Assembly (NCBI GenBank): GCA_021234155.1
Contig: JAJEKV010000047.1
Location: 1,414,494 to 1,478,493, forward strand
Reading direction: 5' to 3'
DNA length: 64,000 nt
Source: Isoetes taiwanensis
Lineage: Eukaryota > Streptophyta > Lycopodiopsida > Isoetales > Isoetaceae
Shown here one piece after another: positions 1 to 10,434 of this stretch. Within the stretch, counting starts at the first letter, position 1; the number at the start of each line of letters is the position of its first letter. The notes under the pieces were generated by a model. The model did not search any database. It saw nothing but the letters and a program-made list of their open reading frames with translations, and was not told the origin of the DNA. A program made the translations under genes and the position numbers.

Positions 1-1371
1 CTAGACCCTTTTTCCCCGACCTAGCACCTAAACCCTCATCCCGCACGCCAAACTCCGTTTGAAAGCATCGATTCGTCGTAGCCCTAGCACAGAGCAAAGA
101 GTACCGGAAGGTGTGTATGATCGTAGAGGGAGCAAGTCTTGAGCCACGTCAAGGAGCATGGAGACATGGGGATGGGAGGAAGCGCCTCGGAGGAGGTAGG
201 TTGAGTAGAGTCCATGTTAGTTCATCCGGGAGTTAGCACTCCGGATGGGTTAGTATTTCGTAGCTAGAGTAGAGCCACCCTAGATCCTTTTGTTGAACAT
301 CTTGAACCCTAATCAATGAACCCTAACTAATAGTTAGATATGTATGATTAGGTTAAGATGTTCATATGATATTGTTCATGATGATTATGGGATGATGGTT
401 GATCATGTTTGTTCCTCTTGTGTTGGGAAGGGGGTAGAGACCTAGGGCCATATGTAGTATGTTCCTAGTATAGATCCCTTAGTTCCTATTAGATTGCGGC
501 TTTGTGTGCATAGGAACCCACCGGGCTACTCACGGAGGCTATGATGTGACTCAGCACTACACAACGGGGCTAGAGGCAAATGGAGGGAGGATCCTGCCGA
601 GTGGGGGGCTACGGGGGATCCCATAGTGAGCTAGGCTTATGGTCGGTCACCTGTGGGCGGGCATGGGTCCGAACACCTCCCGGGCGAAGGTGTTGCCCCG
701 CCTCTCAAGAGTTGCAAGTGCCGCTTGGCTCTTGTTTTGGGGGTTGATCAGTTAATCGTGTGTCGTCCACGATTCTCTAGCCGCCCGTGGAGCCTCTAGA
801 CCGGGAAGGGGAGATGCAACCCTTCCTACCTCGACGGACTAGGAGATGCAACCTGGAGTAGTCGGATGGGTGATGCCATGGGATTGCGATCCAGGAAGGT
901 CGAGTCATGCGAGCCTGATCTAGCCCATCCGCAAAGTATGTGAGGGGGCGGATGGAGTGGTCAACCCTAGCCATTTGTCTTATGCCAGCCCCGCCATTGT
1001 TATGACTCCTATCGCTCTATCTTGAGGCCTATGGGTGGGTCGACTTCCTTATGTGTCGATCCACGGGTAGGGAGCTCTCACGTTTTATGGTATGTGGCTA
1101 TGTTCTTTGCACCTTTGGATATGTGATGGACTACCCTTCGAGGTAGTATTTGTATTGTTGATGCTAGTTCTCGACATGTTTATCGCCCGCTTCATTTGTT
1201 ATAGGAGCCCATAGGGAAGGGCACGCCAAGACACCTCCCAGGTGTCCTCCCCCACTAGGGTCACCTTAGAGTCGCGGGTAGGCCGGAGGGCCTTTGTCGC
1301 TACCGCTGAGCCGGATGGGGGATTTCTCGCCGAGTGTACTACCGGCGCTGTATATTTAGCAGGGCGTCACA
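1..1371 (+). repeat. 5' LTR of the chromovirus, truncated at window start
   Basis: The sequence matches 11525-12890 along its whole length, with many small indels. It ends in CGTCACA at 1365-1371, the inverted complement of the TGTGACG that opens the 3' LTR at 11264. The primer-binding site follows directly. No open frame of note lies inside; the short frames are not conserved in the sister LTR. Confidence 0.93.
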
Positions 1372-1372
1372 A

Positions 1373-1384
1373 TGGTATCAGGCA
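1373..1384 (+). promoter_or_regulatory. Primer-binding site, initiator tRNA-Met type
   Basis: TGGTATCAGGCA begins two bases after the LTR end. Its first eight bases match the complement of the 3' end of plant initiator tRNA-Met, the usual primer for these elements. Confidence 0.85.
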
Positions 1385-1951
1385 TCGATGTTCTTGGTTG
1401 ACCGTGAACTAGCAATCGACCATAACCTTGAAAGTAGTCTAACAAGCTTATAGGGGTGTGAAATAAAATTTCCACCATCGAACCTCGAAAAATAAGGGAA
1501 AAAATTTTCTCTTAGGTAGTGGGTCCCAAATTAGCTTAAGTGTTAGACGAAGAAATGAATAAGTCGAATTCATCCTCTAGTAAATTGGTGTGGAAATTAT
1601 GTATCTGCGCATCAAATTTCACATAAAAATGGGTCAAGAATCATGCCAATCGGAGACCGAGAGTGAAAATGGCGAATCCATAATTAGCACATCAAACCAT
1701 TAGGAAATTCGAAAATTTAAAGTATAATACAAAATTAATACAAAATTAATATATACATTAATAATTAAATAATTACTAAATATGGTGTAATTAATAAGGG
1801 AGACTATAATAAATAGGGGTAATTATGGTGGGAGAATATTCCTAGGGACCCTCCTTTTTAAATATCTGACACCTCATTCTCTCTCTCCAACCCTTCACCT
1901 CCACCTCTCTCTTGCTCAGCCTTACGTCACCCATTTCTTGAACCACAAGAC
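1385..1951 (+). other. Retrotransposon leader, no gene seen
   Basis: This is an AT-rich untranslated leader between the primer site and the H3-like start codon. It ends in a pyrimidine-rich stretch (about 1870-1920) before ATG 1952. A related leader, with a shared poly-A/poly-T core, follows the LTR at 37338, showing the same family. No coding signal was found. Confidence 0.6.
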
Positions 1952-3065
1952 ATGGCACGCACCAAGCAAACCTACAGGAAGACTGGCCCTAGGCCCACCC
2001 TCTCCATGGCGCAGTGCCAGGGGGCATGTCAAGAAGGTCCCGAGCACCTTAACCGGCCAGGAAAAGGAGAGGAGGAGCTTCCCTCCAAAGAAGCGGCCGC
2101 TGACACCTATCATGACGCCAAGAGGACGACTTAGCACCGAAAAGAAGCAGCCTCTTCATCTACGGGTACCCAGAGAACCCATGAGTCCCACGATTTTGGG
2201 CCCTCGACGACACCGAGGTCGAGGAACAAAGTTGAAGAACGGTGTGGGTGGAGTAAAGAAAGCAAAGACCCAACTCAAGAGGTGTGCCCTTCAAAGACCT
2301 AAGAAGAAGGGCAAGGAAAAAAGTTGCCGAAAGGGCCTAAGAGAAGGCTGCTAGGAAGAAGAGGGAGCGCGAGAGGGAGCTCAAAGCGGCGTGAAAGAAG
2401 GACAAGAGAAGAAACGACCGCCTCAAGGGGACCGGCCGTTATTGAAGAGCATCGGGAAGAGGAGGAGGCCCGGAAGGGGACGGGCGAGAGGAGGAGGAGG
2501 AGAGATCGATCCCCGACGCCGCGCCACCCTACCCTGGTGGGCCGTAACCACTAAAAGTGGTGAAGAAGGTAGGGAAGCCCGGGCATTGGGGCTCGAAGGC
2601 CCGATCGCCAATTCAAGCGAAAAATGGCGGCATACACAAGGAGTACCTCCGTCGTTGGACGAGGTACAACGATTGGTATTGCCCGTCAAGAGGTGTCTGT
2701 GGCCGTGGAGGGCGGTAGGGCAAGAAAAATCAGCCGGCCACCCCCACCTAGACCGAAAACCCAAAGGGTTCACCACGGGCCGAACGATTATTATGCGCCC
2801 GGGTGTTTAGGAGATCAAGCACTTCCAAATGTGCACAAATCTCCTCATAAGGAAGGCCGCCGAGCGTCTCCTTAGGAAGTCATCGCGAGGAGTTAGGACC
2901 GATTATAGGATCACCCCTCGCGTCCGGGCTGCGAAGAGGTCGCCAGCTGAAGCCCGAGCTGGTGCGGCTCTTTGAGGAAGGGGAATTGCCATCCATGCTA
3001 AGAGAGTCACCCTTATGCCAAAGGACATTCACTTAGCACGGAGGATTCGCAGGGAGAGGCCCTAG
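1952..3065 (+). pseudogene. Histone H3-like gene carried by the chromovirus, frameshifted
   Basis: ATG 1952 opens with MARTKQTYRKTG, the H3 tail with R2, T3, K4, Q5, T6, R8 and K9 kept, A7 replaced by Y and S10 missing. The first frame stops at 2132-2134. Other frames continue as a long lysine/arginine-rich stretch to about 2795, far longer than the roughly 40-residue tail of ordinary H3. The histone fold follows: MRPGV at 2793-2807, a TAG at 2808, EIKHFQ (alphaN) from 2811, NLLIRKA (alpha1), RTDYRI (loop 1 region), LVRLFEEG in a neighbouring frame at 2959-2982, then HAKRVTLMPKDIHLARRI and the TAG at 3063. The C-terminal 24 residues match canonical H3 at about 20 positions. They are not CENH3-like, which would have KKD and a different end. 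Two compensating shifts surround LVRLFEEG. Role (inference): a captured histone packaged with or expressed by the element. This copy cannot make an intact protein as read. Confidence 0.88.
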
Positions 3066-4359
3066 GCCTCAAATTTTGTAAATTTTGTTAGAAAAGTAAA
3101 ATTGCCATGTAATTGTGCTTCTTGTTAATATAAAAGTATTTCCCTCTGTAATTAGGAAAAAAAATGTTGTATGCTTGAAATTTAGGAAATAGAACCTAAT
3201 TGTAGTAGAATTCTTCATAGCACTCTCAGAAATATCCTAGAAATCATGACTACAACAAAATTTTGGCAAAAAAATCATCAAAAAAGCAAAAATTTGGGCC
3301 AACCGGGTGAGACCGCGCCAATGGCTTCTGCGTCCCCGACGCGGGCGCGTTCCGCGCGGACTCACCCGACTGCCCCCAAAAACATGCTTTTAGATGTCAG
3401 TTCTGCTCAAAATAAGTTGCTAGTTAGCTTAGAATCGGCCCAATTAGCCATGTTAGCATCTTGAAATTCCCAAAAATGACCAAAAATTGGCCCAAAATAG
3501 GCCAACCGGGTGAGACCGCGCCAAACGCGTCTGCGTCCGCGACGCGGAGGCCATCCGCGCGGACTCACCCGGGTCAGCCCATCTTCGACCCAAATTAGCC
3601 AAATTAAATGGAACAAACCGCCATGTAGTGTTTCTTGCTTTGCTTTGCTTAGATTTGCACTTCATGGTAGCTCAATTGGACACCCGAGCCATAGAACCAA
3701 GGTCTTCCCCATCTAGGAACCTTTTGCATGAATCCGAGGTCAACCATAGTCTATAAAAGGGCCTCATTTGTCATTTTCCCTTCCATTTAATCTGCCCTGA
3801 CCACTTAGGCGATTTTCGACTCCTTACTGATCCTTGCAAGCCATTTTTACGTGACCCCTTCTTTTGCTCAATGGCCCAGCAACTTTGAGAGATGGTACAA
3901 TGTCGCGAAGCCATATCCATCGGCTCCGCGGACCAAGCCTTCTCGTGTTTGACCACTTGTTTGATCTTCATGCAACTCGTCTAGAACACCATACTATCTG
4001 AGATATCATGTGCCAATATGACCAACGTGTCCCCGCCTTGGGAAGTTAGACTACCCCCTAGGGAGGGAATTGGGTTTCTCTTGAGACACTCACCCAAGCC
4101 TTAGGTCGAGAGATGGCGGGGATCCAAAGGCAAGAAGCGACTATGGGATAGGACTAGGACCATGCCAGATTACATGACTGCGGAGCACATAATAGGCATA
4201 GGTACCTTTCATCTCGAGCGGCCCTTGCCCTCTTCATGCATTATAAGTCAATCAACAAAGTAGGGGAACCTTCCGTTCAGCCCTTAGACTTAGCTCCACT
4301 TGATACCCCGTAGGGGCCCGTGAGCAGATCCTCAATATAGAATCCTCCGTATGAACACC
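3066..4359 (+). other. Non-coding spacer with two GC-rich hairpin modules
   Basis: No gene is recognisable. The distinctive content is a pair of related modules at about 3296-3376 and 3500-3577. Each opens with GGGTGAGACCGCG and closes with CGCGCGGACTCACCCG, so each can fold on itself. Both sit in AT-rich DNA containing repeated short phrases such as 'caaaaattgggcc'. The rest (3590-4359) shows no coding pattern or known domain. Confidence 0.55.
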
Positions 4360-5365
4360 ATGGCACGACGCCGGGGCACCAATTCTGCAGATAGGCGAAG
4401 ACTACGAGCAACTAGGGGAGCAAAACCGTGAGTGGGAGAGCAGAGAGGCGACAAGAATGCAGAGGTACATGTCGCGCACGACGGCGACATCGGAAGAGCC
4501 ACCGGAGCCCGGTTGGCATCCACGGCTCTGTCGCCGAGATAGTCATCGACGGAGAGGAGTACATTCTAGCAAATGACATCCTCAACTTGTCATACCGCCA
4601 GAGCGGGGACTTGAATCGGCGAACTTCTAGGCATGATAGCACATGGGAAAAGCACGGACCTCATCGACTATTCATACCGGGGAGATTCCAAGGGAGCCGG
4701 GTGAGAGACATTCTTATGCCGGGAGACAAATAACCGACATAGCGGCCTATCGGCCAGATAAGGGAAATCTATCGACGGCAGGAGCCTGTCATTTCGAGGA
4801 GGAGTTCCAGCGAGCACTTTGTACAAACCGGGGAGGGGCCCAAGCCTCAAGCAGAGCGAGTTCGAGCGGGAGCATGAGGGAAGGGTCCAAGAGCATCAAC
4901 TTGGACAATGCAACCAGCATGTGGAGAGACCATGAAGACCTTATGGCAAAAGATGCCTACGGGTGGGAGCGGCTCAAAGGAAAGGCGCGGGATCGCGAGG
5001 CGCGAGGTAAGGGCATGGCACTCACGCTACTATCTTCCACCCCTCGGCAAAAGGGCAAATGGTAGTCTTCCACAAGGAGTTCAGTCAAGGGGAAGAATCG
5101 ATGGCACTTCTCATAGCACTCTCGGGCCGGGCGGCATGAAGATATCGCCCATGAAGATCCGTCATCCTTTTAAGAGGTGCATGGCGCTCCATTGCCTCGA
5201 CTTCCGCTAGGGGCCACCTCGGGGATGCATCACTTTCGTAGTAGCAAAGAATCGCACGAGAACTCCCGAACCCGGAAATGGCGAGCACTCGAGGGGGATC
5301 GACAAGGAACATCCTGCGCAACCTCGGCAAAGGCCTCCGATTCGAGATGTGAAGAATTTCTTTAG
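4360..5365 (+). pseudogene. Unrecognised degraded coding region between H3-like gene and gag
   Basis: ATG 4360 opens an arginine-rich start (MARRRGTNSADRRRLRATRG) that stops after 23 codons. Overlapping frames carry on: 4428-4733 (ARRRHRKSHRSP, then EIVIDGEEYILANDILNLSY), 4643-5065 and 4908-5210. The composition is GC-rich and unlike the AT-rich flanks, as expected of former coding DNA. I do not recognise a family. A basic gag N-terminus or another captured gene are both possible. Several frameshifts would be needed to join the frames, so no product is claimed. Confidence 0.4.
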
Positions 5366-5583
5366 GCTTTTCAGGAGGCCATTGATCGGTTATAAGATTT
5401 CCTTTTAAGTTTTAAATTGTATTGAGTAATCTCTTTGATATTATCATGTAATGTACTTCTATATATTAATGACTTATTATCATCTTGACTTGTAAGTGGA
5501 AATTTCACATGATTTCTTTTGTATCTAACAATGAATTAATTGTAAAACGGATATAATTGATATGTAAAAACAAATAACAAGCA

Positions 5584-5940
5584 TTGATGATCAATCCTTG
5601 CAAAGAAGGAACACCGGCTCAGTTCCCAAGGCCGGGGCCGAAACATCGATGGATACCAAGGAACCTATTCGGACGTGATCGGGATGACAACAACGAGGAA
5701 ATGACGGAGGCAATCAACGCAAAGGCTGGTACGGATGAGGAATCGGATGCATCAGCTGATCCATTGGGCCACCCATTGATGAATGCCCAAGAATATGCAC
5801 CGCACCACCTCCACCTCCACCACTACCTCAGCAAGGCATTGAGGAAGGTCCACAAGGGGAGGGGCAAGACAACCAGGAAATGTCGAGGAGGCGGGGAAGA
5901 GGAAAAGGAAAAACAGAAGATCTCCAACACCACCTAGCAC
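5584..5940 (+). CDS. Short ORF before gag, possibly gag N-terminal region
   Basis: An open frame of 117 codons follows an AT-rich gap (5366-5583). It is rich in acidic and histidine residues (DDNNEEMTEAINAK, a run of HH/HLH, then EEEKEKQK). No conserved domain is recognised. It sits about 95 bp ahead of the gag core in a different frame and may be the broken-off N-terminal part of Gag. Confidence 0.35.
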
Positions 5941-6032
5941 TAGCTCATCGGACACACTTCCGGTCATGGCGGTTCTAGCTCGAAAGTGAGTCCCACAGCC
6001 TCCACAGGTAAGAGCCGTGGCAAGGAAGGAAG

Positions 6033-7526
6033 ATGATTATCAAAAGAAAGTTGACGGCCGCTATGAGCAATGTGTGGAAGACTAGGAAGTTGGGTCAGTT
6101 CGAGGGAAGGACGGTCGGTATGGAGGCAGAAGCCTGGCTTGACGAGATGGAAGAGTTCGGCAACTCTTATGGCATGAAGGATAAGGACATAGGGAAAGTT
6201 GCTACAGCAAACTTGATAGGAGCAGCTAGAATCTGGTGGAAAGGCTATGCGAAGTCTAACAAGCTCAAAAGGAACGGTTGCAGATTCAAGACCCAGCAAA
6301 GCTTTTTTCGCAGACATTATGTGCCTAGGTCACATACTAGCAGGCAGATCCAGCAGTTCTATAGATTGAACCAGGGTACATTGTCAGTTGCAAAGTATAC
6401 AGAGGAATTTATGCGACTTAGACTCCATGTTCCTGGAGTGTCGGAAAGGCAAGCGGTCGAGACTTACATTGAGGGATTGAACAGCAATATCAAAAGGCTA
6501 GTCCGAGCAATCAACCCTAAGTCAGTGGCAGAAGCCGAGGATAAAGCCATAAGTTTGGAAGAAGCTCCAGCAACGCCAGGTGAGAGACAATCGGCCTTCA
6601 AAGGAAGGTCAACGGGACAGTACCAAGGGCAGCAACAGAGTAAGCAATCAGCAACCACGCCATCAGGAGGCCAGCAGCAAGGGAGAGCTCAGGGTAAGAA
6701 CTTTGGGGACCGTAAGCCGCAGAATGCATCAGGGGGCAGCATGTTAAAGCGTATTCTAGACAGCCTGACGAAAGAGAAGAGACAGGAATGTATTGAGAAG
6801 AAGCTTTGTTTCAGGTGCTTCCAGCCAGGGCACCGAACCCATGATTGCCCATTCGTCATGCAGGCAGCCTTGGCAGAACTTATGGATTGGGATTCACCAA
6901 CTGAAGCAGATGAGGACGACGACCAGCATGAGGCCCAGGACTTCATAGATGGTGAGTGCCACATTTGTGCAAACATTGAGTCAGGTGACATTGAAAGTCA
7001 GTCAACAGTCATTGCGGCTGAGGGGATCATAGATAGCAGTCCATATCTAGTATTGATAGATACAGGTAGCTCTCATAACTTTGCCTCTCCTAGGCTGGCT
7101 GCCCTAATGAAGAACAATGTATTGAAGTCTAAGCCAAGGCCAGTTGCTATGGCAAACGGCGCCATTCGGCACACTAAGGGGAGAAGGATCACATTCGACA
7201 TAGACCTTAGTGGAAGTAAGTGGCCGATGGGGGCAGAGGTCATGGAGATTGGAAGGTATGACCTTATAGTAGGAATGGAGTTCCTAAAGCCAGCAAAAGC
7301 CATGATCGACTGCGACCGCAATGAAGTCGCCATGACAGCACCGGACGGCACCAAATTCATAGTGAGAGGTAAGAAGACAGCTTCTTCTATGCAGTGTATT
7401 TCTTTGAAGCAGTTAAGGAAAAGTATAGAAAGAAATAAGGTGGATTACATCTTGAGATTGGAGGCAATTGAGCCCAATAAGCAGGATGGAAACGATCAAA
7501 AGGGAAAGCAATTGCCCAAGCGGTAG
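6033..7526 (+). CDS. gag: Gag-protease polyprotein of the chromovirus
   Basis: A 497-residue open frame. Residues about 15-160 are a retrotransposon Gag capsid domain (WLDEMEEF, AARIWWKGY, QQFYRLNQGTLSVAKYTEEF). A Gln/Ser/Gly-rich linker follows (about 190-230). Then comes one CCHC zinc knuckle, CFRCFQPGHRTHDC (about 265-278), for RNA binding. The aspartic protease has its active site in LVLIDTGSSHNF (about 335-346) and a later YDLIVGMEFL flap/hydrophobic segment. The frame ends at TAG 7524, upstream of RT. In relatives gag-pol is often one frame, so this stop is probably a mutation. It is the longest intact frame of the element; an earlier in-frame start than 6033 cannot be excluded. Confidence 0.9.
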   Translation: MIIKRKLTAAMSNVWKTRKLGQFEGRTVGMEAEAWLDEMEEFGNSYGMKDKDIGKVATANLIGAARIWWKGYAKSNKLKRNGCRFKTQQSFFRRHYVPRSHTSRQIQQFYRLNQGTLSVAKYTEEFMRLRLHVPGVSERQAVETYIEGLNSNIKRLVRAINPKSVAEAEDKAISLEEAPATPGERQSAFKGRSTGQYQGQQQSKQSATTPSGGQQQGRAQGKNFGDRKPQNASGGSMLKRILDSLTKEKRQECIEKKLCFRCFQPGHRTHDCPFVMQAALAELMDWDSPTEADEDDDQHEAQDFIDGECHICANIESGDIESQSTVIAAEGIIDSSPYLVLIDTGSSHNFASPRLAALMKNNVLKSKPRPVAMANGAIRHTKGRRITFDIDLSGSKWPMGAEVMEIGRYDLIVGMEFLKPAKAMIDCDRNEVAMTAPDGTKFIVRGKKTASSMQCISLKQLRKSIERNKVDYILRLEAIEPNKQDGNDQKGKQLPKR

Positions 7527-9109
7527 CTAGGCTCATTTCGTAATTCAAGGATGTATTTCCGGATGAGATCCCGAAGCTACCACCTTATAGGGGTATGGAG
7601 TGTGAGATCACATTAGCACGGATGCTAAGCCTACCAGCAAAGGCACCATACGAGGGATGAGCACAGGAGTTGATTGAGCTCAAGAAGCAACTCCGGGAAT
7701 TGCTTGAGCTCGGTTTTATTAGAGCAAGTGTGTCTCCTTTTGAAGCACCCATACTCTTTCGTGAAGAAGAAAGATGGCGGTTTAAGAATGTGCATAGACT
7801 ATCGCCCACTCAACAAAAGCAGACGATAAAGAACAAGTATGCTTTGCCAAGGGCGATGATTTAATGGACCAGCTCCAAGGAGCAAAGGTATTCTCCAAGA
7901 TTGATTTGAGGTCGTGGTACCACCAAATAAGAATAAAAGAAGAGGATATCCATAAGACCGCCTTCTAAAGCGGTATGGTCACTTTGAGTTTACAAGAATG
8001 CCCTTTGGATTGTCGAGCGCTCAAGCAACTTTTATGCGCCTCATGAACGGCGTCTTGAGGGGATTTTCTAGATGAGTTTGTCATTGTTTTCTTCGACGAC
8101 ATTCTAGTCTGACAAGTCCATCGAAGATCATAGTCAAAGATTTGAGAAGGGTGTTAGAAAAGTTGAGGCGGCATCGTTTGTATGGAAAGCTCTCCAAATG
8201 CCACTTTGCTACTGAAAGAGTGGAGTACTTGGGCCATGTCATATCGGCGGAAGGAATCTCCACCGACCCCGCAAAGATCGAAGCGGTAGTAGATTGGCCA
8301 GCTCCAAAGAATGTGGCGGAAGTAAGAAGCTTTCTAGGTCTGGCAGGTTATTACAGAAAGTTCGTGAAGGACTTCGCTAAGTGGGTGTCCCCTTTGATGG
8401 ACCTCACTAAGAGTGTTAAGGTGAAAGATTGGAGAACACATTGGTTAGAAAATGTTCAAGCTTCATTTGAAAAGCTTAAGGAGGCCTTAACAACGACACC
8501 GATTACTGGATTACGCCAGATCCAGACAAGGACAAGATAGTAGCAACAGATGCAAGTAAGATAGCAACAGGTGGAGTCCTTATGCAAGAAGGAAGGGTAA
8601 TAGCTTATGATTCCAAAAAGTTGAACGACACCGAGCAGCGCTATCCAACCCATGATCAGGAACTTCTAGCTATTGTCAGGGCTCTTCGTATTTGGAGGCA
8701 TTATTTGCTTGGGAGGAAATTTCAGTTAGATACTGATCACCAGAGCCTCCAATACATTTTTACCCAACCACTCCTGAATCTGAGGCAAAGGAGGTGGATG
8801 GAATTCCTAAAAGAGTATGACTTTGAGATTGCTTATAAGCCATGTAAGTTGAATGTGGTCGCCGATGCTCTTTCTAGAAGACCTCTTGAAACCAGAATTC
8901 ATTGTAATGCTATATCAACTCTTTCGAGCGGGTATGGCAAGAAAATTGAGGAGACTTTACCATCCGATGGTGATTTCAAGGAGGTATGGGAAAGCCTTTC
9001 TAGAGAGGCTAGAACAGATAAGGAACGAGAAGCCTTCAAGCATTATAAGAAGGAAGGCAACTTGTTGTATCATAAGCATAAGTTGTGTGTGCCCGAATCA
9101 TGGGGGTAA
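7527..9109 (+). pseudogene. pol: Reverse transcriptase and RNase H of the chromovirus, frameshifted
   Basis: RT pieces appear in order in different frames: [20 protein letters not shown] (about 7670), [13 protein letters not shown] (about 7897), the catalytic FFDDIL box (about 8090, in place of the commoner YxDD), and the thumb/connection [17 protein letters not shown] to [11 protein letters not shown] (8142-8400). RNase H follows: VATDASK (about 8545) with the first catalytic Asp, then the 8582-9109 frame with YDSKKLNDTEQRYPTHDQELLAIV, LDTDHQSLQYIF and the end motif ADALSRR. In-frame stops and small indels, for example near 7660, 7863, 7967, 8070-8120 and 8535, make it non-functional. Confidence 0.9.
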
Positions 9110-10434
9110 GGAAGCTAATCCTCCATGACACACACAACAGCCCAATAAAGGGGCATCACGGGGTTTATGAAGACCTACTTCAAGATTCAAGTAGCTACTT
9201 CTGGTAGGGAATGAAGAAGCGGATAGCAAGATATATTCGCTGAAAGTGTCGGTTGTGCCAAACAAACCAAAGCGAGCAGCTTCAATTCAGGTGCCTTGGA
9301 ACCTCTAGCAGTGCCGAATGCGAAGTGGGAAGTGGTAAGTATGGATTTTATCACAGGACTCCCCAAGACTCTTCGAGGCAAGGATGCATTGATGGTCGTA
9401 GTAGACAAATTATCTAAGATGGCACATTTTGTGCCTTGTAGAACTCTTGACACAAAGATTAGATCTTTGCCAAGCTATTTGTGAAGGAGATTTTTTAGGC
9501 TCCATGGCATGCCTCGGGGAGATAATATCCGATAGAGATTCCAATTATGAGTGCCTTTTGGCGGGGATCTCTTCAAAGACCATTCAGAAGCTCTCCATGA
9601 GCCGCGACTTATCATCCCCAAACAGATGGTCAGACGGAGAGGACGAATCGAATCATTGAAGATATGCTTAGAAGCTTTGTGTGGAATAAGCAGTCCAAGT
9701 GGGAGGAGTACATCCACTTGGTGGAATTCGCCTACAATAGTGCCAAACAGGAGTCATCTCAGATGTCTCCTTTCATGGTAAATTACGGGTACCAGTGCTT
9801 AACCCCGGACACTTGGCACAATCCCGTGTCAAAGGTTGAGGTGTCCCAACAAATGCTAGGAGATATGCAGCAGTTGGTGGAAGAAGTGAGGGGTTACCTC
9901 CTAGCAGCAAGAAGTCGGCAGAAGAGTGTAGCCGACAAGCACAGGACCGTAAGAGAGTTCAAAGTAGGCGATAGCGTGTGGTTGAAGATCAAGGTCAAGC
10001 AAGCTAAGCTTCGGATTGGGAGTTGCAAGAAGCTTGCCCCTAGGTGGGCTGGTCCGTTCAAGATTTTGGAGAGAGTGGGCTCCCAAGCCTACAAGTTGGA
10101 TCTTCCGGCCCATCTCAAAGTTCACAAGGTTTTCCACGTAAGTTTATTAAAAAGGCACAATCCTAACCCTGAGGAGGTTTTGGATACTCCAACTTTGTTG
10201 GAAATGACGGAAGAGCAAGTGGAAATCGTGCCTGAGTTACTTCTTGATAAGTCATTCAAGAAGACTAGGAGGTCTCAGTTCCTCCAGTATTTGGTCAAGT
10301 GGAAACACTTGCCAGTGGAAGACGCGACGTGGGTATTAAAGCAAGATTTGGAGAAGCAATACCCAGAGTTCATGAAGGAGTTTGATGGGCGAGTCGTCTC
10401 CGACCTGGTCGACCCCGACTCGCCAGGAGGTTAG
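9110..10434 (+). pseudogene. pol: Integrase with C-terminal chromodomain, frameshifted in the core
   Basis: The zinc-binding N-terminus is visible as a histidine pair near 9123-9165 and CRLCQTN near 9249. Catalytic core: SMDFITGLPKT (about 9340, first Asp), VVVDKLSKMAHF, ISDRDSNYE (about 9525, second Asp), and a NRWSDGE-type remnant near 9625 where the Glu motif should be. The 9664-10434 frame (256 residues) is intact. It holds the end of the core, the SH3-like region (LAPRWAGPFKILERVG, HKVFHVSLLKRH) and a chromodomain at about 10250-10400 (LQYLVKWKHLPVEDATWVL). Chromodomains of this class bind methylated histone H3 tails and steer integration to heterochromatin. The tryptophans of LVKW and ATW are present. 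The upstream core is split over at least three frames. Confidence 0.9.

Noticed and set aside
1372-1390. tRNA gene fragment
   Set aside because: Only the short primer-binding complement is present, not a tRNA fold.
1952-1972. MARTKQT as a chance match
   Set aside because: A seven-residue match alone could be chance, but a full H3 C-terminus and fold pieces follow in order within 1.1 kb.
2793-3065. Centromeric H3 (CENH3)
   Set aside because: The C-terminal MPKD-IHLARRIR-ERP pattern is that of canonical H3; CENH3 has a longer loop 1 and a different end.
3296-3577. Animal-type histone mRNA stem-loop
   Set aside because: The sequence and size do not match the conserved 6-bp stem and 4-base loop; kept only as hairpin modules.
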